A model generated the notes under the pieces. That model was not told where the DNA came from. It was given only the letters and a program-made list of their open reading frames with translations, and made no database searches. This document shows positions 53,332-62,673 of a stretch of 64,000 nt of DNA, one piece after another. Origin of the DNA: Vibrio taketomensis (GTDB lineage: Bacteria; Pseudomonadota; Gammaproteobacteria; Enterobacterales; Vibrionaceae). Positions within the stretch are counted from its first letter, which is position 1. Every line of letters starts with the position of its first letter. The stretch spans positions 992,001 to 1,056,000 of the forward strand of contig NZ_AP019649.1 of NCBI RefSeq assembly GCF_009938165.1, read 5' to 3'. The position numbers were made by a program, and so were the translations under genes.

Positions 53332-54366
53332 ATGACACTGTGGCTTTATCTCAGGCGCGCATTGAAAGCGACCTTATTTGACCTCAGCACTCGTAATTTG
53401 CTGCTATTAACCGCTCTTTACGTGGTTTTATCATGGCTATTGTTGAAGCTCACGGGTGAATACGAGCTGACGGACAATTTCTCCAATTTTATTTACTACT
53501 TGATGGTCACTGCGAGTACGGTGGGCTATGGCGATCATTCACCCGTAACCGACATGGGGAAATGGGTGGTGGTGATCTTTATCATTCCAGGTGGATTGGC
53601 ACTATTCGCTTCAATATTGGGGCGTATTGGTTCAAATCTTGTCGACTATTGGCGAGCAGGCGTATTAGGGAAGAGAAAAGTGAATACTGACAATCATATT
53701 TTATTATTGGGCTGGAATGGTCAACGCACTCTGCATCTGATTCGCATGTTGCAACACGAAGAAGAGGGGAATCGTCCAATCGTGCTTTGTACGCGTTCAG
53801 ATATTGAAAATCCGCTGCCGGGTGAAATCGGGTTTGTTAAGGTGAGTAGCTACACCGATGCACAAGAGATGAAAAATGCCCGTATTGATGTCGCGAGTTG
53901 TATCGTGGTGGACAATTTAGAAGACGACATCACGCTCTCTGCCGCGCTCTACTGCACGAATATCAACCCTGACGCTCATCTCGTTGCTTACTTTAAAGAC
54001 GAGGCTCTGAGCGCGCTATTGAGCCAGCACTGCCCTAATGCGGAATGTATTCCTGCAGTGGGTGCAGAGATGTTGGCAAAAGCGGCCGTCGACCCTGGCT
54101 CAAGTGCCTTGCATCAAGAGTTATTGGCATCAACTCGAGGAATGACGCAATACTCAACCTACTATCCGGCTACGGCATTGGAGATTTCGGTAGAGAAAGT
54201 GTTCTTGTTTATGAAAAATCACCATCAAGCAACGTTAATTGCGGTTGAAGGCGAGGGTAATATTGAGTTAAACCCAGATCTGGAGACGGTCATTAAGCCT
54301 GGAAATAAATTGTTCTATATTGCTGATGAGCGCATCGAACAGTTTGAGTGGGGGAAGATAGTGTAA
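53332..54366 (+). CDS. Two-helix potassium channel with RCK (TrkA-N) domain
   Basis: 344-residue Kch-like channel subunit. Two membrane helices (about 23-40 and 75-95) flank the pore loop with selectivity filter TVGYGD (63-68). An RCK Rossmann domain follows (LLLGWNGQRTLHLIRML near residue 125) and then a second C-terminal RCK-like domain. The classical glycine-rich nucleotide loop is altered to GWNGQRT, so its ligand is not certain. Start ATG at 53332; monocistronic. Confidence 0.87.
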   Translation: MTLWLYLRRALKATLFDLSTRNLLLLTALYVVLSWLLLKLTGEYELTDNFSNFIYYLMVTASTVGYGDHSPVTDMGKWVVVIFIIPGGLALFASILGRIGSNLVDYWRAGVLGKRKVNTDNHILLLGWNGQRTLHLIRMLQHEEEGNRPIVLCTRSDIENPLPGEIGFVKVSSYTDAQEMKNARIDVASCIVVDNLEDDITLSAALYCTNINPDAHLVAYFKDEALSALLSQHCPNAECIPAVGAEMLAKAAVDPGSSALHQELLASTRGMTQYSTYYPATALEISVEKVFLFMKNHHQATLIAVEGEGNIELNPDLETVIKPGNKLFYIADERIEQFEWGKIV

Positions 54367-54374
54367 GATTAGAC

Positions 54375-54432
54375 TTGCCATTTCTGACAGCCAAAGTCCA
54401 GATTTGTCATTCCTGATTGCCGTAGTCAGGAA
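54375..54432 (+). repeat. Two tandem REP-like units
   Basis: Two 29-base units in direct orientation, 54375-54403 and 54404-54432, aligned as TTGCCATTTCTGACAGCC... and TTGTCATTCCTGATTGCC.... The second holds an inverted repeat ATTCCTGA / TCAGGAAT; the first is a decayed version (TTTCTGA...TCCAGAT). The pattern resembles the dispersed GTCATTCCTGA...TCAGGAAT palindromes of gammaproteobacterial intergenic regions. Confidence 0.55.
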
Positions 54433-54624
54433 TTTCGCCCTTTATTGCTTTGACCATAAACAAAAAGGCCCCACTGTCGCGACGCCTTGCATAAAATGTC
54501 GACGTAATTCTCAACTATAAATGAAAAGTGAATGGTTGAAGTTAGTTCCCTCGATTTATTTGCAACAAGCCCTTTCTTGGTGCCTAGGAAGTGGCTTTAA
54601 ATACTATCTTTCATCTTAGTACTC

Positions 54625-54771
54625 TTAATTACAGCGTGTTTCTGAGACATCGCTTTTGTGGCCGCAACAGGTGATGAGCCCATTATTGGGTATATAACCA
54701 TGCGTCTGATGATGGTTTTCTCCATGGTAATACGGTTGAGAAAGCGCCGTTGAATAGAACGTTAAGAGCAA
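54625..54771 (-). pseudogene. Possible small exported protein or gene remnant
   Basis: 48-codon frame from a TTG: hydrophobic start LLLTFYSTALS, which looks like a signal peptide with cleavage after ALS, then a His- and Cys-rich tail (YYHGENHHQTHGYIPNNG, then LITCCGHKSD). AAGGA lies about 25 bases before, but no canonical start codon is well placed. Dropping one base of the A-run near CACAAAAGC would lead into a different 20-residue C-terminus. No family recognised; low certainty. Confidence 0.25.
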
Positions 54772-55026
54772 GATAAATATATTTCTAGTGAGAAAATAAA
54801 ATCCTTATAAATATACCTATTTAGTATTCGATTGTTCATTGGAAGCCCGCTTGCTAGAAGATATTAATTGAAGCAAATAGTGCTATGTCAAAATAATTGG
54901 TGTTGTCCGTTAAGTGGCTAATGAATAAAGCCCCTGAGCATAAATAAGCGATGTAAATGGGGGAGTGAATTCAGTCAGTAACGCGGCAACTTCAAGGAAG
55001 AAGTGTATAAGTTTTTAAGGAAAAAT

Positions 55027-55869
55027 ATGAAGTACAGTATGTTAGTGGGTGGAGTGCTGATTGCTTTCTGTCTGGGTTTTATGGCCAGTCATTATCAACA
55101 GATACCCCCATTAGAGTCACTTGATTCAAAGGCAACGGAGATAGTTGAAACGGCAGAACCTGTTGCTGACTTCAAAGCCATCTATCTAGCGGCGCGACAA
55201 GGGGATGCTGAAGCGCAATTTCAGATGGCGATGCATCAGAACGTCAAAATACTAAACCACTCTGCTTTTATTTGGTTTAAGCGTGCGGCACGTCAGGGAC
55301 ATGTCGAAGCAATGTATCAATTAGCAGGGTTATACTTTGAATCATATGCTAAAGATAAGCGGGCTAGAGCTGAAGAGTGGGCGATAAAAGCGGATGAAGC
55401 GGGTCATCCGTTAGCCGCTTTATTGCTTGCACGCCGAGCTCCTGATAATGAGCGTCTCAAATGGCAGGAAAAAGCCGCTTTAACCGACCCTGCTATTGGA
55501 CTTCAGTTAGCTTCGAATCTTAGCTGCGGCAATGAAACAGAAAAGCGCTGCCTTCAATTGATTGAACAAGCTGCTGCTTATGGTTACGCTGCGGCACAAT
55601 ATCAGTTAGTGCCTCATGCCGTTTTTGGCTACACCTATAGTCCTCCCTCTCCGAAGCAACAACAACTTGCAAACCGTTGGCTATCATTGGCAGCGAAACA
55701 ACGTTACGGTGAAGCACAGCAAAGCTATGCCGAATTCTTATTTGAAATAGAAGATTATCCCAATGCCTGGGTCTGGGGGAAAATTGTGCGAGACGAATAT
55801 CTCTATAACGACGCCGAACGCGAATTATCAATGGTCGAGTTCGGTCCTGTATTGGAACAATTAGTCTGA
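55027..55869 (+). CDS. Sel1-repeat protein with N-terminal membrane anchor
   Basis: 280 residues from the ATG at 55027, which has AAGGA six bases upstream (a GTG 24 bases earlier also has a ribosome site). One N-terminal hydrophobic segment (MLVGGVLIAFCLGFMA) anchors or exports it. The rest consists of Sel1/TPR-like repeats, e.g. AARQGDAEAQFQMA, AARQGHVEAMYQLAGLYF, AAYGYAAAQYQL. Such repeats mediate protein interactions. Partner unknown. A second Sel1 gene follows 51 bases later, likely co-transcribed. Confidence 0.75.
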   Translation: MKYSMLVGGVLIAFCLGFMASHYQQIPPLESLDSKATEIVETAEPVADFKAIYLAARQGDAEAQFQMAMHQNVKILNHSAFIWFKRAARQGHVEAMYQLAGLYFESYAKDKRARAEEWAIKADEAGHPLAALLLARRAPDNERLKWQEKAALTDPAIGLQLASNLSCGNETEKRCLQLIEQAAAYGYAAAQYQLVPHAVFGYTYSPPSPKQQQLANRWLSLAAKQRYGEAQQSYAEFLFEIEDYPNAWVWGKIVRDEYLYNDAERELSMVEFGPVLEQLV

Positions 55870-55920
55870 CTTTACAGCGTTATCAGATCCCAGAAAATAA
55901 TGACGATAGGTATTAATTCA

Positions 55921-56811
55921 ATGAAGATCAAAACTCAATATCTGTTTTCTGTGTTGATGGTGATTTTTACAGCGAGTGGCATAGTTAGCGCTAATGAGGA
56001 CAAGGTTGATGTCCCCCAAAATATGGCTTCACCTTTAGCAGAACATTACCAAGCAGCGTTAAATGGTGAGCCTGAAGGGCTTATGGCAATGGTGGCACTG
56101 TATGAAAGATTCCCAGGTTGGGGCTCTGAAGAACCTCTTCAGTATTGGCTGGAACAGTTAGCAGATACGGGTGATACTGGTGCCAAGGCGAAGCTCTGTC
56201 AGTTTGATAATCAAGTTGCTTTTGATTATTGCCTCAGTGCTGCAGCGAGTGGGGAGATTCAAGCAATGCTCTCTATTGCTCAAAAATACAGCTTTGGCGA
56301 TGGTGTTGAAAGATCAGAGAAAATCGAAGCTTACTGGTTGCTGAAAGCCGCTCAAGCTGGCGACTCAAGAGCTCAGGAGTCTATTGGTATTTCCTATTAT
56401 TGGGGACATGGTGTTTCAATAGATTACCAACAAGCTTATCAATGGTTTACTTTGGCAGCGCAGCAGGGAGAGCCTACAGCACAACGTTTTTTAGGGGTGA
56501 TGTATCTAGAAGGCACGGAGCCCGTTGTTCAAGATTATGCTCAAGCACTAGATTGGCTGCAACAGGCTTCTGAGCAAGGAGACAGCTCGGCGCAAATGGA
56601 GCTTGCAATCATGTACTATAAGGGGCTGGGTGTTGAGCAGAAAAAAGTTGAGTCCTATGCCTGGATGCGTTTAGCACTAGAGCGTGTTATAGGGATAAAT
56701 AAGGGACAATGGGACGCTAATCTAGCGTCAATAAAATCTGGATTAAGCGAAACAGATATTGCAGAGGGAGAAAAGTTATTTCAAAAACTGCAAGAAGAGT
56801 ATTTAGACTAA
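55921..56811 (+). CDS. Secreted Sel1-repeat protein
   Basis: 296 residues from the ATG at 55921, which begins a typical signal peptide (KTQYLFSVLMVIFTASGIVSA, cleavage near SAN). At least four Sel1 repeats are visible: AQAGDSRAQESIGISYYWGHGV, AAQQGEPTAQRFLGVMYLEG, ASEQGDSSAQMELAIMYYKGLGV and a C-terminal SYAWMRLAL. Function unknown; it follows another Sel1 protein and could act with it in the periplasm. Confidence 0.78.
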   Translation: MKIKTQYLFSVLMVIFTASGIVSANEDKVDVPQNMASPLAEHYQAALNGEPEGLMAMVALYERFPGWGSEEPLQYWLEQLADTGDTGAKAKLCQFDNQVAFDYCLSAAASGEIQAMLSIAQKYSFGDGVERSEKIEAYWLLKAAQAGDSRAQESIGISYYWGHGVSIDYQQAYQWFTLAAQQGEPTAQRFLGVMYLEGTEPVVQDYAQALDWLQQASEQGDSSAQMELAIMYYKGLGVEQKKVESYAWMRLALERVIGINKGQWDANLASIKSGLSETDIAEGEKLFQKLQEEYLD

Positions 56812-56956
56812 TTAATATTATGCGTCGTTCCTTCATTATTCTGGGTGTTTCTGGCTTGTTGAAAAAATTAATTCAAGGTTGAAACTATCATCGTATGAAA
56901 TAAGGGTTGCTGAGAGCAATGACGAACGATTTCATCGCTATTCATGGCTTTCACCG

Positions 56957-56989
56957 CAAACAAAAAAGGCTTCACTTAGTGAAGCCTTT
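56957..56989 (-). terminator. Terminator of yecA
   Basis: Long stem AAAGGCTTCAC / GTGAAGCCTTT with a three-base loop; on the minus strand it is followed by a T-run. It may also stop readthrough of the Sel1 genes. Confidence 0.88.
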
Positions 56990-57017
56990 GAACCAATAGC
57001 GTTAAAGCAAGTGATTA

Positions 57018-57590
57018 CTACTCACCAGCCTCAACCAACTGAACGCCACGCATGGTTAAACCACACAGCATGGTTGGAATAGCGTTAAAGATCTCTTCAA
57101 ACTGATCCATGCCTTCAAAACCTTGAGCAGCAAGTGTGGTAAGAGACGTTTCTGGATCGTACAGCATAGTCAGAGACAGCAGTACACCACCTAACAGTGC
57201 GTTGTCTTGGCTATCTTCAGGCATGATTTCTTCCCAGTCATCGCGTGCCAGTTGGTAACCTTGCAGCAAGCCTTCACAGAAGTCGCGAGTTGCTTCAGTT
57301 ACAATCTCTCCTTCGTCTAGCGCGCAGCCTTCTGGCCATTGCCACTCATTGTTTAGTAGAGCAGGGCGGTATTGATTCCATAGATTGATCACCTGCTCGA
57401 TGTAGCTCTCTAGCTGCTCACCGTCAGAGAATGGCGCAACTTCTTCACCGCCCCAAAGGAACGGTAGCCATTCATGTGGGTCAAGGATATGAGGTGCAGT
57501 CGCCATAGCCGTAACAAAGCCGTGAGTTTTTGCATTGTTGATCAGCTTACCTTCTAGTTCAGGTAGCGCGAGAATTTGTTCTAAAGTCAA
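57018..57590 (-). CDS. YecA/UPF0149-family protein
   Basis: About 190-residue UPF0149 protein; LTLEQILALPELEGKLINNAKTHGFVTA and EWLPFLWGGE are family hallmarks. Helical, cytoplasmic, function unknown. The C-terminus lacks the SEC-C zinc motif seen in longer YecA proteins. TTG at 57590 chosen because the family starts at this point; the open frame continues 144 bases upstream to 57734 without a better ribosome site. Confidence 0.7.
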   Translation of the reverse strand: MTLEQILALPELEGKLINNAKTHGFVTAMATAPHILDPHEWLPFLWGGEEVAPFSDGEQLESYIEQVINLWNQYRPALLNNEWQWPEGCALDEGEIVTEATRDFCEGLLQGYQLARDDWEEIMPEDSQDNALLGGVLLSLTMLYDPETSLTTLAAQGFEGMDQFEEIFNAIPTMLCGLTMRGVQLVEAGE

Positions 57591-57896
57591 AATCAATACC
57601 GATTCAATTTGAGATATAGGATGGGCATATACTATCAGGGCATTGTTAACAAAAATAGTTTGCTGTTCGATATTATCTACGCCCATTAACCTCAAGATAC
57701 TTAGTTTAGTGAGAACGACTTGGTTTGTAGACAAGGCAACGAGTGGGCGACCTAGTGATTTTCAATTCTGCATCTTGACGTTACTCAGGTAAAGACGACT
57801 TACTTGAACTGGGTTCAGTGAAAAGTATGGAAAACCTGTATCTTGGCCCGACTTGTGTATACTGATTATCTATAAACTCCAAAAACCCAGTTGGTT
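57591..57896. promoter_or_regulatory. Divergent region between yecA and the hybrid kinase gene
   Basis: 306 bases upstream of both genes. Part could be the N-terminal extension of the yecA frame. No recognised operator. Confidence 0.35.
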
Positions 57897-60302
57897 ATGA
57901 CGGCACGTTCATCGTTAAAACGTAAGAGTATAGTTGCTCTTGCCCTCTATCTTGCTCTGGTGGTCGCAACCATTGGGGCCGTGAGCTATTTTGCTGTTGA
58001 GCCACCTATTCGCGCACAATTGATGCGTAACTTAGACTCTCGCTCGCAAATTATTGCCAGTGAAATCGAAACCTCCTTTCAATCCTCTTTAGGGGTTTTG
58101 AGTAGCTTAGTGGGTATCGCTAGAACAGGTCAATCATCCGAGCTACAAGCGCAGATAGTGCAAAACATTTTCCATTCTCTTGATGGGGTAACCGTTAGTG
58201 GTGGCTTGTGGCCAAATCCAAATATTACCAAAGGCCAGGTTAGCTATGACAGCCTATTTGTTAATCGCACATCAGAGGGTGAAGTTGAGCGCATCTATTC
58301 TTGGAACAATGCAACCCTTGGTGGTTATGATGGGGAGCAATGGTACAGCGATGCTCAAATAGAGCCGCTTGGTAGCGTGGTTTGGTCTCCAGTCTATATT
58401 GACCCATTTACCCATGTGCAAATGATTACTGCTTCCTCTCCCTATTATGTCAACGGGGAGTTTGCTGGCGTCGCTACCGTGGATTTATCACTGACTCGAT
58501 TACTCGATGCAATCAAAGCGCATGCAGAGCAATATGGGCTCGGGATTATTATACGCGATGCAAATCATCAAGTGGTGCTCAACCATAACGTACAATTGGT
58601 TGAAGGCATTTATATCAGCCATCAAACCTTTGGGGACTTTGGCTGGACTTTAGATGTCGTGAACGCCAATCAGCGTGTTGCGGATCAAACCTATGATTTG
58701 GTCTCGAAAGTAGAAATGGGCATCATGCCAGTGATGTTGGTTTGTGTCTTAATTGGTTATGTGGTGATCAACCGAACCTTGATCGATCCTATCGTGCGGA
58801 TTGCGCGTGATGTCGATGATTCTAAACAGGGGGGCGTTATCGATATTGATTACCGCCAGGACGATGAGATCAAACATCTAATAGACGTGTTTAATGAGAA
58901 AACACGTTACCTAGAGCGAGAGAAGCAAAATGCACAAGCTTCAACGCAAGCAAAAAGTGCGTTTTTAGCCACTATCTCTCATGAGGTTCGCACGCCAATG
59001 AACGGTGTGCTCGGCACCGCACAGATATTACTCAAAACGGATCTTACGAGTGAGCAAAGAAAGCACCTAAAAACGCTCTATGATTCAGGCGATCACATGA
59101 TGATGCTGCTGAATGAGATCCTCGATTACTCGAAAATTGAGCAGGGACGTTTAGAGTTAGAAAAAGCGCCGTTCCCACTCTCTTCAATCTTGGGCAGCAT
59201 TAACAGCGTTTACCACACTTTGTGTGCAGAAAAGGGGCTCGAGTTTAGGATCGTCAATAACATCGATAAGCTGCGTTGGTACAACGGTGATAAAGCACGT
59301 TTAAGACAGGTGCTGTTCAATTTGCTTAACAATGCCGTTAAGTTTACCGCTAGTGGCTTTGTGGAAATCAGTTTTGATGAAGTCAGTTTAGATGGACGTA
59401 ACTGCCTGAATATTAAAGTGACTGACTCGGGTGTCGGTATTGCGCGCTCTTCGTTAGACAAAATATTTAAGCCGTTTGTGCAAGCTGAGTCTTCTACCAC
59501 GCGAAAATTTGGCGGTACGGGATTAGGGTTATCCATTGTTAAGCAGATCAGTGAGTTGATGCAGGGTGATATCTCGGTACAAAGTGAATTAAATAAGGGT
59601 ACAACGTTTGATGTACTCTTGGCTTTGGATACCTGCTTACCCGCTCAAGCCGATATCGTAGAGCATCACAAGCTCGATTACAGCGGATTAAAAGTACTTA
59701 TTGTGGAAGATAATCGTACTAACAGTATTATTATTAATACCTTACTGTCTGCTAAGGGTTTTGAATGCCAAGTGGTTGGCGATGGACAACAGGCGATAGA
59801 CACGCTTCAAAGCCACCAGTTTGATTTAATTATGATGGATAACCACATGCCGATTAAAGACGGCATTAGTGCCACCAATGAAATTCGTGCGATGCACAGT
59901 AAACAAGCGAAAACGCTAATATTTGGCTGTACCGCCGATCTATTCAAAGAAACTCAAGACAGAATGCGCGCAGCGGGTGTGGATGCGATCGTTTCCAAAC
60001 CGATCGATGAAAAAGAGCTCGACGATATGCTGTTCCGTTTTGCAGATAAATTGTACCAATTCAAATCTCCTCATCAAAGAGCTGTAAAATTTAATACGGA
60101 GCAAGAGTTGATTGCTCTCTACATCGCATTAGAGAATCGCAACTCGAGTGAGGTCAATGATATGTTGCAGCGCTTCTACACTCAGTTTGAAACGACCGAA
60201 CATGACCAACTATTGACCTTGCTTAAGCAGATGATCGAACATCGTTCCTTGCCCTCACAATACGAAATAGACTTGCTCACCATGTTATTAAAGGATGTTT
60301 AA
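57897..60302 (+). CDS. Hybrid sensor histidine kinase with periplasmic dCache domain
   Basis: 801-residue inner-membrane kinase. Helix 1 (about 13-35), periplasmic dCache-type sensor (about 40-270; SSPYYVNGEFAGVATVDLSL is the Cache core), helix 2 (about 278-298), HAMP, HisKA with phospho-acceptor His362 (ISHEVRTPMNG), HATPase (LFNLLNNAVKF, VTDSGVGI, FGGTGLGLSI) and a receiver domain with Asp648 (MMDNHMP). The C-terminal 80-odd residues are helical but no HPt signature His was found. No response-regulator gene is adjacent, so the output partner is unknown; dCache relatives bind amino acids or other small molecules. Confidence 0.88.
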   Translation: MTARSSLKRKSIVALALYLALVVATIGAVSYFAVEPPIRAQLMRNLDSRSQIIASEIETSFQSSLGVLSSLVGIARTGQSSELQAQIVQNIFHSLDGVTVSGGLWPNPNITKGQVSYDSLFVNRTSEGEVERIYSWNNATLGGYDGEQWYSDAQIEPLGSVVWSPVYIDPFTHVQMITASSPYYVNGEFAGVATVDLSLTRLLDAIKAHAEQYGLGIIIRDANHQVVLNHNVQLVEGIYISHQTFGDFGWTLDVVNANQRVADQTYDLVSKVEMGIMPVMLVCVLIGYVVINRTLIDPIVRIARDVDDSKQGGVIDIDYRQDDEIKHLIDVFNEKTRYLEREKQNAQASTQAKSAFLATISHEVRTPMNGVLGTAQILLKTDLTSEQRKHLKTLYDSGDHMMMLLNEILDYSKIEQGRLELEKAPFPLSSILGSINSVYHTLCAEKGLEFRIVNNIDKLRWYNGDKARLRQVLFNLLNNAVKFTASGFVEISFDEVSLDGRNCLNIKVTDSGVGIARSSLDKIFKPFVQAESSTTRKFGGTGLGLSIVKQISELMQGDISVQSELNKGTTFDVLLALDTCLPAQADIVEHHKLDYSGLKVLIVEDNRTNSIIINTLLSAKGFECQVVGDGQQAIDTLQSHQFDLIMMDNHMPIKDGISATNEIRAMHSKQAKTLIFGCTADLFKETQDRMRAAGVDAIVSKPIDEKELDDMLFRFADKLYQFKSPHQRAVKFNTEQELIALYIALENRNSSEVNDMLQRFYTQFETTEHDQLLTLLKQMIEHRSLPSQYEIDLLTMLLKDV

Positions 60303-60519
60303 TCCTCACGATAAATATTCCATAACAATCTAACGCCTCTAGTGAAACTTGCTACTTTTGAACAAAAATCAGTGGTTTATTAACCGTTAATTAAAAAATA
60401 TGGAATCTAAAACTGGAAAATTAATGTTTTAATAGCGCCAATTGCTAGCTGGTGGTCTTAATCATAGTTATTGGTGTTGCAATTTGGCTATTTAACTAGT
60501 TTTTTATGTTGAGGTTGGA

Positions 60520-60993
60520 ATGAAAGTCTTTGGGGCTTTAAATATTCGAGGTGCATTGGCTGATACTTTTGCAATGGTAGTGTTTTGTTTTGTTACTGGT
60601 ATGTTTATCGAGATATTTATCTCCGGTATGACATTTGAACAATCACTAGCATCACGCTGTTTATCGATTCCGGTGAACATCGCTATTGCTTGGCCATATG
60701 GTGTATTCCGTGACTTTATGTTGCGTACAGGCCACCGTATATCGCCAACGTCAATTATGAAAAACATCGCAGATTTGTTGGCATACGTATTATTCCAATC
60801 TCCGGTTTATGCCATCATCTTGTTGGTAGTTGGCGCATCAACTGAGCAGATCATGACGGCAGTCGCTTCTAACGCACTAGTATCGTGTGTGATGGGCGTT
60901 TTTTACGGTTACTTCTTGGATGCATGCCGCAAGTGGTTTCGCGTGCCAGGCTACTACATGCCAGTTACAGCGGATAAACTCTCAGCAGATTAG
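60520..60993 (+). CDS. alaE: AlaE, L-alanine exporter
   Basis: 157-residue inner-membrane protein with four helices; [53 protein letters not shown] and [13 protein letters not shown] match E. coli AlaE (YgaW), which exports L-alanine. The GGTTGG-like ribosome site is weak. Monocistronic. Confidence 0.9.
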   Translation: MKVFGALNIRGALADTFAMVVFCFVTGMFIEIFISGMTFEQSLASRCLSIPVNIAIAWPYGVFRDFMLRTGHRISPTSIMKNIADLLAYVLFQSPVYAIILLVVGASTEQIMTAVASNALVSCVMGVFYGYFLDACRKWFRVPGYYMPVTADKLSAD

Positions 60994-61111
60994 CCAATAG
61001 ATAACCAATCAGACATCTATCGGCGGATTTTTTCAGGATTAAGCTTGACCAAACCCTCTAGAATCATTAAATTAGCGCCTCGTTAGCGTAGCGCTAACCA
61101 CAATTTGATTT

Positions 61112-61199
61112 GGTGAGTTGTCCGAGTGGCTGAAGGAGCACGCCTGGAAAGTGTGTATACGGCAACGTATCGAGAGTTCGAATCTCTCACTCACCGCCA
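61112..61199 (+). tRNA. tRNA-Ser (GGA)
   Basis: 88-base serine tRNA. Acceptor stem GGTGAGT pairs with ACTCACC; D-arm begins GTCCGAGTGGC; anticodon GGA at 61146-61148; long variable arm characteristic of Ser; T-loop GTTCGAATC; discriminator G and encoded CCA at the end. Its 3' end adjoins a decayed integrase gene, the usual arrangement for an attachment site. Confidence 0.97.
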
Positions 61200-61276
61200 C
61201 ATTATAAAGGTCTGATTTTCAGGCCTTTTCGTTTCTAAAGCCTAGTGAGCTGCCAGAGGGCACAATGGAGCGCACA

Positions 61277-62420
61277 ATGGCACATCAATCTTCACTCAAT
61301 CCATCTCGTCGGGAATGCACGTATCTAGTGCGTGGTAGGACAGGGATCATTCTTTCGTTGGAACGTTGCTGATAACGGAACGTATCGACAGACCAAGCTC
61401 AGTTTAAGAACCCGTGACTATCTTAAAGCAATCAACTTAGCTTCAACGCTAGCATTAAAAATCACGTCGATAGGAAATATCACACCAGAAGATGTTCAAA
61501 CCATCTATAGAGAGTTTAAGGGAGAAACTGACAAAGTATCAAAATGCATTCATTCTCTGTATGTTGAAGAGGCTTTGACTGATCTTGCACCTAAAGTCGG
61601 TTGGAGTATCGAAATTGTTGGCTCACATTTACGAAGACCCTCGATGCTTCCACGACAATCACTACCATTCGAAAATCCCATATAGAGAAGTGGAAAGCGA
61701 CACAAACGTGCAGTGAAACCACATTAAAGAAAAAGTTACGCTTCTCTCATCATGTTTTAGTCGCTTGAGATTTCATACGAACCGGACTGGTTTAGGTTAA
61801 AGATCAAATCAGGAGGATAAGTCAAAACGCGCTCTAGAGCAATCTGAGTTAGAAAACTATTCAGCATCACTCGACAATACAAACCAGCAGATCAATCAAA
61901 TAGAGCGGGTGCTTGGAATATTTACCTAGATTAGCTGCTCTCACAGGTTGCAGGCTTAACGAGATTGCACAAATGCGCGTAGGTGATGTCACCTACAAAT
62001 AAGCCATTCCTTTCAATCAATGACAGCGGGGACACTAAACGCCTTAAAACCGTTCAAGCCGGAGAAATATTCCGTCTCTTCTCAATTACATGACTTATTG
62101 ATACCGCTAGTTCAAGGCGGGAAAAATCAGAATTACTATTTAATGATCTGCCATATCGTGAGGTTGGTGGCTATGCTCCAGTTCCTAGTAAATGGTTTAC
62201 AGGCATATTCAAAGCAGCATTCAATGATTCTACGATCACTTTTCATTCAATACGGCATTACGTCGTAACGTCGTTATTCAACAATAACTGCCATGAAGAC
62301 CTAATTGCAGAGCTTGTCGGGCACAGTATTGGTAAGCGGATGACGGGCAAAGTCTACATGTCTGGATTCAGTTTCGACATAAAGCTAGCTGCAATATCTA
62401 CATTGACTATCTGTAACTAG
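61277..62420 (+). pseudogene. Decayed tyrosine-recombinase integrase
   Basis: Begins with ATG at 61277 (MAHQSSLNPSRRECTYLVRGR), then continues in other frames: FFRWNVADNGTYRQTKLSLRTRDYLKAINLASTLAL is the integrase N-terminal SAM-like domain; GCRLNEIAQMRVGD holds the first catalytic Arg; TFHSIRHYVV the HxxR box; ELVGHSIGK the second His; VYMSGFS the nucleophilic Tyr. Several frameshifts interrupt it, so an intact recombinase is unlikely. It lies 77 bases after tRNA-Ser, marking an integrative element. Confidence 0.8.
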
Positions 62421-62471
62421 AGGATAGTTTCTGATTTTGAAAAATTGGATAAATTTTTCACGCCGATTCAT

Positions 62472-62514
62472 GGATGTGGGGAGGTGTTGGCCGTGGTCTC
62501 GCCCCCACACATCT
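62472..62514. repeat. GC-rich imperfect inverted repeat after the integrase remnant
   Basis: GATGTGGGG and CCCCACACATC flank a GC-rich loop region, in otherwise AT-rich DNA. A T-run does not follow directly. Could be a terminator of the integrase or an attachment-related structure. Confidence 0.35.
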
Positions 62515-62673
62515 AAACTTTCATATTAATCATTGTGTTGAACTTTGGAGTTATATAATCAAGCTATGATGAAGTTCACATTTAACAATAGGCACAGTAC
62601 TCCCCAAAAAATATTAAGAGGTTAATATTTCACCTATGTGTATCTAGTTTGAATATAATTTCCCGAGGTAAAG

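Larger units (their letters stand above)
54367..55026. other. Degenerate intergenic region
   Basis: 660 bases without an intact gene. From left to right: REP-like tandem units (54375-54432), an AT-rich stretch containing CGATTTATTTGCAACAAGCC near 54554-54573, which resembles the terminal inverted repeat of IS5/IS903-group insertion sequences read outward, and a minus-strand frame (54625-54771) with a signal-peptide-like start and a His/Cys-rich tail. No transposase sequence is present. Looks like decayed accessory DNA. Confidence 0.45.

Noticed and set aside
56879-57082. 67-codon plus-strand frame before yecA
   Set aside because: Covers the yecA terminator and the antisense of its 3' end.
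61332-61685. 117-codon frame as a stand-alone gene
   Set aside because: It is the N-terminal domain of the broken integrase in a shifted frame.
62020-62268. 82-codon frame as a stand-alone gene
   Set aside because: It lies within the integrase remnant in the wrong frame; the catalytic HxxR box is read in another frame.
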